Assembly: GCA_028285585.1 (NCBI GenBank)
Contig: JANQOU010000002.1
Coordinates: forward strand, 1-64,000
Origin: Acidimicrobiia bacterium
GTDB taxonomy: Bacteria; Actinomycetota; Acidimicrobiia; Spongiisociales; ZC4RG35
DNA: 64,000 nt
Direction of reading: 5' to 3'
In this document: piece by piece, positions 59,950 to 64,000 of the stretch
Layout: each line of letters begins with the position of its first letter
Position numbering within the stretch: the stretch's first letter is position 1
The notes under the pieces: model-generated
Seen by the model: only the letters and a program-made list of their open reading frames with translations
What the model was told of the DNA's origin: nothing
Databases searched by the model: none
Made by a program: the position numbers and the translations under genes

Positions 59950-60671
59950 CGAGATCTCCCCACGATACGGCCGATTCCCCAGACTGTGACCAGGCGCATT
60001 GCTTCGATCACGATAGGAAGCCCCATCTTCGACTTCCCCTTCGTGCGGTCCCGGAATGCAATCGGAACCTCCACGACTCGCAAGCCGGCCTGATCGGCTC
60101 GCCATGCCATCTCGACCTGGAATCCGTATCCGGAGGCCTCGGCCTTCTCGAACGGGAGTCTTGCCAATGCCGAGGATCTGAATGCGCGAAACCCGGCCGT
60201 GGCGTCTTTGGTCGGGATGCCAAGCATCGTCCTCGCGTACAGGTTGCCGCCACGCGATATCAGCCGCCGAAGGAGAGGCCAATCCGGCGTCGACCCTCCC
60301 GGGACATATCGAGAGCCGATGGCGAGGTCTGCTCCGGCTTCTACAGCCTCGACGAGCCTGGGCAGATCAGCAGGGTCATGCGAGAAGTCCGCATCCATCT
60401 CGACCAGGACCTCACTGGACCCTTCCTCGAGCAACACAGAAAAAGCTTGGGCATAAGCAGGCCCCAACCCCTCCTTGGATGCTCGGTGGATCACCGACAG
60501 GCGATCATGCCGACCGGCCAGCTCGTCGGCCAATGCCCCGGTGCCGTCAGGCGAGTTGTCGTCGACAACTGTCAGTCGGTAGCCGTGTGCCAGGACAGCG
60601 GCTGCTATCTCCTCGAGGTTCTGAAGCTCGTTGTAGGTGGGTACAACAACTGTGACTTGGTCAGGCGACAC
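59946..60671 (-). CDS. polyprenol-phosphate mannose synthase (GT2)
   Basis: The 241-aa glycosyltransferase has VTVVVPTYNELQNLEEIA, the nucleotide-sugar VVDDNSPDGTG, the DxD region EMDADFSHDPADLPRL, IGSRYVPGGSTPDWP and FRDRTKGKSKM. This is the dolichyl/polyprenyl-phosphate mannose synthase (Ppm1 catalytic) type. It supplies lipid-linked mannose for mannosylation outside the membrane. It lacks the acyltransferase domain fused in M. tuberculosis Ppm1. It overlaps the DUF4193 gene by 11 nt. Confidence 0.9.
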   Translation of the reverse strand: MSPDQVTVVVPTYNELQNLEEIAAAVLAHGYRLTVVDDNSPDGTGALADELAGRHDRLSVIHRASKEGLGPAYAQAFSVLLEEGSSEVLVEMDADFSHDPADLPRLVEAVEAGADLAIGSRYVPGGSTPDWPLLRRLISRGGNLYARTMLGIPTKDATAGFRAFRSSALARLPFEKAEASGYGFQVEMAWRADQAGLRVVEVPIAFRDRTKGKSKMGLPIVIEAMRLVTVWGIGRIVGRSR

Positions 60672-61119
60672 AATCCTGGCAAATCATCTTGCGTTTGTTC
60701 GCCAGCTGAGAGGTGCGTTTCACCATGAAGCAGCTCTGACAGACGAACTCATCCGACTTGGCCACCTGGGCGTCGACGTTCATCGTCAGCTCCTCACGCC
60801 GCATGGCGCGAAGCTCTTCGACCTCATCAACGAGCAAGGCCTCGTTGGCCTCCTCCTCGAGAAGCTGTAACTCTTGGCTTTCCAGCTCCTCTAGAGCTTC
60901 GGCCGTTTCCTCGTCGTGGTCGCCCGACGAGCCTTCAGACTCATCGTTGTCGTCATCGTCGTCGTCGGACTCCTCGTCGGAATAGCCGTCTTCTTCGGCT
61001 TCCACTTCGTCGAGCTCGACATCGTCGTCTATCTCGAGGTCTTCTTCATCCTCGTCGGCTTCGACGAGAGCTTCCTCTTCGTCGGCGGGGAGATCTTCGG
61101 TCAGTTCTTTCTGTGCCAT
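60661..61119 (-). CDS. DUF4193 family zinc-ribbon protein with long acidic region
   Basis: The protein is 152 aa from ATG 61119. The C-terminal third is the DUF4193 zinc ribbon (EFVCQSCFMVKRTSQLANKRKMICQDCVA, two C-x2-C pairs). The N-terminal 100 residues are extremely acidic, with runs such as EESDDDDDDNDESEG. The family is actinobacterial and uncharacterised. I recall homologues near 100 aa, so the acidic part appears longer here. Confidence 0.85.
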   Translation of the reverse strand: MAQKELTEDLPADEEEALVEADEDEEDLEIDDDVELDEVEAEEDGYSDEESDDDDDDNDESEGSSGDHDEETAEALEELESQELQLLEEEANEALLVDEVEELRAMRREELTMNVDAQVAKSDEFVCQSCFMVKRTSQLANKRKMICQDCVA

Positions 61120-61167
61120 TTTCTGTGGGGTAGGGCTACGCGGCGCGGGAGTATAAGTCAAGAATCG

Positions 61168-62055
61168 TCAGATCTTGAGACCTATCGCGGCCGGGACAAC
61201 CCTCCCGGCGACCGTCGTATTCCCGACCAGGTCTCCGTCGGCTTCCAGAGGCCAGGCCGGGTCGGTTTCTATCGTGAACTCCGCTGCCCGGAGCCGCCGG
61301 ACCGAAGGGTCTGTGAGATGGGTGCCTTTGATGATCTTCGGCACGAGCACAGGTGCCTGAACTTTCTTGGCGTTGATGATCTGGATGTCGAGGACTCCGT
61401 CGACCAGTGTGGCTTTGGGCGCCACATTCCAGCCGCCGGCGAAGAACTGGGCGTTGGCCATGATCACGGCCAGAGCCGTCGACTCGTACGTCCGGCGCTC
61501 GGTGGTGACCTTCACCTCGGCATGTGGGAATCGGGCCAGCCGAGCCCCGAAAGCCAGCGGGTAGCGCAAAGCACCGATTCGACGAGGCAGGCGCGGAGCG
61601 GTCTCCGCAGCCGCCGCGCCAGCGCCCACTTGTGCGACGTTGACGAAGTATCGGGTCCCCCAAGAGCCTTCCAAGGTGGCGACGTCGATGTTGTAGACGT
61701 CGGAAGTGCTCAGATGCTTTGCCGCAGCGGTGAGCTCCTGCGGCAGCCCAAAGGTTCGAAGAAGGTCACATCCCGTGCCTGCGGGAAGCACGCCCAGAGT
61801 CGGCTTCTCCCCCATGTCGAGGCTCATCAGGGCGTTAACCGCCAGGTTGACCGTGCCATCGCCACCAGCGACTGCGAAGTGACGGCTGCCGGCTCGCGCT
61901 TGGGAGATGATCGTGTCGATCATCTCCTCTTTGCTGTTCGGAGCGGTGAGTTGGGCATCGACTCCCGCTGCCGTCAGTGCCTCTTTGATCGTCGAAACGG
62001 ACGCCGGCCTCGACCCAGCCTGGCGGTTGACGAGGACGATCCATCGAGGTCTCAT
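61168..62055 (-). CDS. diacylglycerol kinase family lipid kinase
   Basis: The 295-aa protein has VLVNRQAGSRPAS at the start, the catalytic GGDGTVNLAVNAL (GGDGT at residues 64-68), VLPAGTGCDLLRTFGLP, and the C-terminal substrate half ending LEADGDLVGNT. It phosphorylates diacylglycerol or a related lipid, linking to phospholipid turnover. The ATG overlaps the helicase stop by 4 nt; the track extends into the helicase gene. Confidence 0.9.
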   Translation of the reverse strand: MRPRWIVLVNRQAGSRPASVSTIKEALTAAGVDAQLTAPNSKEEMIDTIISQARAGSRHFAVAGGDGTVNLAVNALMSLDMGEKPTLGVLPAGTGCDLLRTFGLPQELTAAAKHLSTSDVYNIDVATLEGSWGTRYFVNVAQVGAGAAAAETAPRLPRRIGALRYPLAFGARLARFPHAEVKVTTERRTYESTALAVIMANAQFFAGGWNVAPKATLVDGVLDIQIINAKKVQAPVLVPKIIKGTHLTDPSVRRLRAAEFTIETDPAWPLEADGDLVGNTTVAGRVVPAAIGLKI

Positions 62056-64000
62056 CCAACCCCTTGAGCTGCAACAACACCTCTGTCGATCGACCGCAGT
62101 GCCGAGTTGGCATCGTCGCGCAGCTCCGCAACCGCATCGCGGAGCTGACGGAGTAGGTCGACCAGCTGCCTGGAGACCCTGACGAAGTCGCCGGGGGCCA
62201 TCCCTCCAGTAGACAACTCGTCGAACCCGGAGCCTGTTGCCCACTGGTATGTCAGAAGGGCGAATCCCGGATCTGGCCGGCGACTGGGGGCCAGGGTCTG
62301 TGCCTTCTCCTTGACCACTAGCTCGTCCCAGATCGCCATGACCTGATCCCAACGCTCGTCCAGGATCGAGCTCGGCCATTCCGCCGTCGAGACATTGTCC
62401 GACCTGGGGTCGTATATGAAAACGGAGGCAAGCGCTGCCAACTCTTCGGGCCGGAGCCCGTGCAAGGCGCCTCGCTCCACGGACTCGGCGAGAAGAAGAT
62501 CGGACTCGTTGTAGATCCTGCGGAGCCGCTCTCCCCTGCTTGTCAGCGACCAGTCGTCGACATATCCGAGCTGCTCCAGCAGCGAGTGGATCGACCTGAA
62601 CTCGGCGACCAGTCCGTGTCCGCTGGATCGCCGCGCCGACATGTGCTGATCGAGCCGGCGGCTGAGGCGGTCGCTCTTCCGCAAGGCGGCGAGATGCCGG
62701 GAGGCGTCCGGGCACTCGGCCACCGGGTGTGCACTGGTTGGTGACGAGGAAGTGCCCTGAGGTGGAACAGTGGGCACCTTTCTGAGCCTTCTCGCCGCCT
62801 GTTGGACGAATCGGCGGTCCCGGGGCTTGAACGGTGTCGGCAGCTCGATGCTCCCGACACGTCTGCTCAGGTCCGTTATCTGCTTGTAGCCAAGCGTTGA
62901 GACACGCCCCGAGGTCGAGAGCACCAGGTAGCGAGCACCGCCATCCTTGGAAGAGAGACGGCGTAGCACCGCGTATCGCCCGTCCCTCGCCCCGCCGACG
63001 ACATCGAGCACCGCACCGGGCCCCAAAGTGGACTTGACCGGGTCCCTGCGACCCTTCGGCTGAGCCGACTCGAGTGACGCCAGGTACTCGCGGACGTTGC
63101 CACGCTCGCAGTTGGCCTGCGCCAATTCTCGCTCCAGCTCCTCCTGAATCGCGTCTATCGACTTGATCATGGCTTCGCTGTCTTTGTCGCGCTGAAAGGC
63201 GGCAAACGAAGCCTGGAGCAAGGTCTCGGCTCTCGACCTGCTGTAGTTGGCCACGAGGTTGGCGGTCATGTTGTAGGTAGGGCGGAAGCTGGAACGAAGC
63301 TCATGAGCTCCCACCGAGGCGATCTCCGTCACCTGTGCGAAACGGACAAACTGCGAGTGAAGGACCACTCCGTACCCCTCCACGTCGATCCCCCTGCGAC
63401 CTGCCCTGCCCGTCAGCTGGGTGTAGTCACCTGGTCGGAGCAACTCGTGGCTCTCTCCGTTGAACTTCGACAGGTTCTCGAGCACAACCGACCGGGCCGG
63501 CATGTTGATCCCCAACGCCAGCGTCTCGGTGGCGAAAACCACCTTGAGCAACCCGGCCTCGAACAACTCCTCCACGGTCTCCTTGAACGCCGGGACCATC
63601 CCTGCGTGATGTGCCGCGACTCCGGCTTCCAGCGCCGCGATCCACCTGTCATAGCCGAGCACGCCGAGATCACCGTCCTCCAGATGCGCGGTCCTGGTGT
63701 CGGCCACCTCACGGATCATCTCCCGTTCATCGAGGCTGGTCAGCCGGACCCCCATGTCGACCAGTCTCTGGCTGGCAGACTCGCAGCCGGCACGAGAGAA
63801 GATGAAATAGATGGCGGGCAGCAAACTCGCGCGTGACAGCTCCTCTACGACGTCGGCTCGGTTCGGTGTCTTGTAGCGACGCCGCCGGCCCCGCTCCAGG
63901 CCGAGCATGTGCTCCACCTTGTGGTTGGGTCTCCTTCGGCCGTCCCTCGTCGTGAAGGTAGGAAGCATGATCGTCTCACCCATCCGCTCCTTGATCATGT
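62052..64000 (-). CDS. SKI2/Mtr4-type DExH helicase, HelY-like (5' part outside window)
   Basis: About 649 C-terminal residues are visible. They hold the second RecA domain (GVAAHHAGMVPAFKETVEELFEAGLLKVVFATETLALGINMPARSVV and the motif VI QLTGRAGRRGID), a Ski2-type middle region, and the C-terminal DSHCT-like helical domain (LDERWDQVMAIWDELV, TGSGFDELSTGGMAPGDFVRVSRQLVDLLRQL). The Walker A and DExH motifs should lie beyond position 64000. It is probably an RNA helicase. The ORF-track Met at 63998 is internal. Confidence 0.92.
   Translation of the reverse strand, partial: MIKERMGETIMLPTFTTRDGRRRPNHKVEHMLGLERGRRRRYKTPNRADVVEELSRASLLPAIYFIFSRAGCESASQRLVDMGVRLTSLDEREMIREVADTRTAHLEDGDLGVLGYDRWIAALEAGVAAHHAGMVPAFKETVEELFEAGLLKVVFATETLALGINMPARSVVLENLSKFNGESHELLRPGDYTQLTGRAGRRGIDVEGYGVVLHSQFVRFAQVTEIASVGAHELRSSFRPTYNMTANLVANYSRSRAETLLQASFAAFQRDKDSEAMIKSIDAIQEELERELAQANCERGNVREYLASLESAQPKGRRDPVKSTLGPGAVLDVVGGARDGRYAVLRRLSSKDGGARYLVLSTSGRVSTLGYKQITDLSRRVGSIELPTPFKPRDRRFVQQAARRLRKVPTVPPQGTSSSPTSAHPVAECPDASRHLAALRKSDRLSRRLDQHMSARRSSGHGLVAEFRSIHSLLEQLGYVDDWSLTSRGERLRRIYNESDLLLAESVERGALHGLRPEELAALASVFIYDPRSDNVSTAEWPSSILDERWDQVMAIWDELVVKEKAQTLAPSRRPDPGFALLTYQWATGSGFDELSTGGMAPGDFVRVSRQLVDLLRQLRDAVAELRDDANSALRSIDRGVVAAQGVG

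Noticed and set aside
60916-62067. 383-aa plus-strand ORF
   Set aside because: Its Val/Leu-rich start is the antisense of the acidic DUF4193 tract, and the rest is antisense to the lipid kinase gene.
61168-62715. Full 515-aa extent of the lipid kinase ORF
   Set aside because: The first 220 codons run through the helicase gene in another frame. ATG 62055 gives a normal 295-aa kinase with a 4-nt overlap.

Overview
The window is a 64 kb piece of a bacterial chromosome, almost certainly from the phylum Actinomycetota. It carries actinobacterial marker genes (garA, an FtsR-type MerR regulator, DUF151, DUF4193, tlyA, polyprenol-phosphate mannose synthase, DUF222/HNH, a HelY-like helicase), is GC-rich and is densely packed with 1-nt and 4-nt gene overlaps. 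Two blocks keep an order I recall from Mycobacterium tuberculosis: gcvH-garA-ftsR-DUF151-merR, and HAD-small ORF-tlyA-nadK-recN-pyrG-xer-scpA-scpB-rluB-cmk-der. The lineage is probably not a classical Mycobacteriales or Streptomyces genome. An Acidimicrobiia-like organism is my inference, not something the sequence proves. I saw no prophage, insertion sequence, transposase or CRISPR array.

Layout. 1-0.47 kb: the 3' end of 23S rRNA, 5S rRNA and their terminator. 0.5-5.4 kb: TPR protein, short SSB-like protein, SURF1, lipoprotein, YbaK-like protein, methyltransferase, thioredoxin and an unlisted 59-aa zinc-ribbon protein. 5.4-8.9 kb: an aminotransferase divergent from a EutB/EutC-like dehydratase-reductase pair. 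9-13.8 kb (minus strand): methyltransferase, an LLM flavin oxidoreductase with a striking operator, a reductive-dehalogenase-family Fe-S protein, lipoprotein and acyltransferase. 13.8-15.8 kb: leuA behind a tetra-leucine leader peptide and attenuator. 15.8-19.5 kb: a heterodimeric ABC exporter. 19.5-26.8 kb (mostly minus): amidase, phosphohexomutase, galE, PAS histidine kinase, AcnX pair and RNase HII. 27.4-31.5 kb: adenosine deaminase, threonine dehydrogenase, lipase, gcvT. 31.5-40.4 kb (minus): MerR/nuclease-like pair, K+ channel, DUF151, hpt, dacA, ftsR, garA, gcvH, pgsA-like, solute-binding protein, hypothetical. 40.5-42.4 kb: tRNA-Pro and a DUF222/HNH protein. 42.4-64 kb (minus): a long housekeeping run from a HelY-like helicase down to der.

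How the genes work together. The last block joins cell-cycle and genome maintenance functions (ScpAB, Xer, RecN, Der) with nucleotide and cofactor supply (PyrG, Cmk, NadK), isoprenoid and aromatic synthesis (IspH, AroA), rRNA modification (TlyA, RluB) and polyprenol-linked mannose supply. The 31-37 kb block joins the glycine cleavage system (GcvT, GcvH) with GarA, which in mycobacteria controls 2-oxoglutarate and glutamate flux, plus two MerR-type regulators.

Most notable signals. (1) The leuA leader. (2) Many genes start 6-8 nt (most often 7) after a TANNNT hexamer, which suggests leaderless transcripts. (3) Two genes (31.9 kb and 56.8 kb) have no canonical start where conserved sequence begins; both begin at a CTGATC junction on the upstream stop codon, implying CUG or AUC initiation. 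(4) The LLM promoter carries a perfect 9-bp inverted repeat next to an RdhA-like gene. All calls come from reading the sequence; no search or folding was run.
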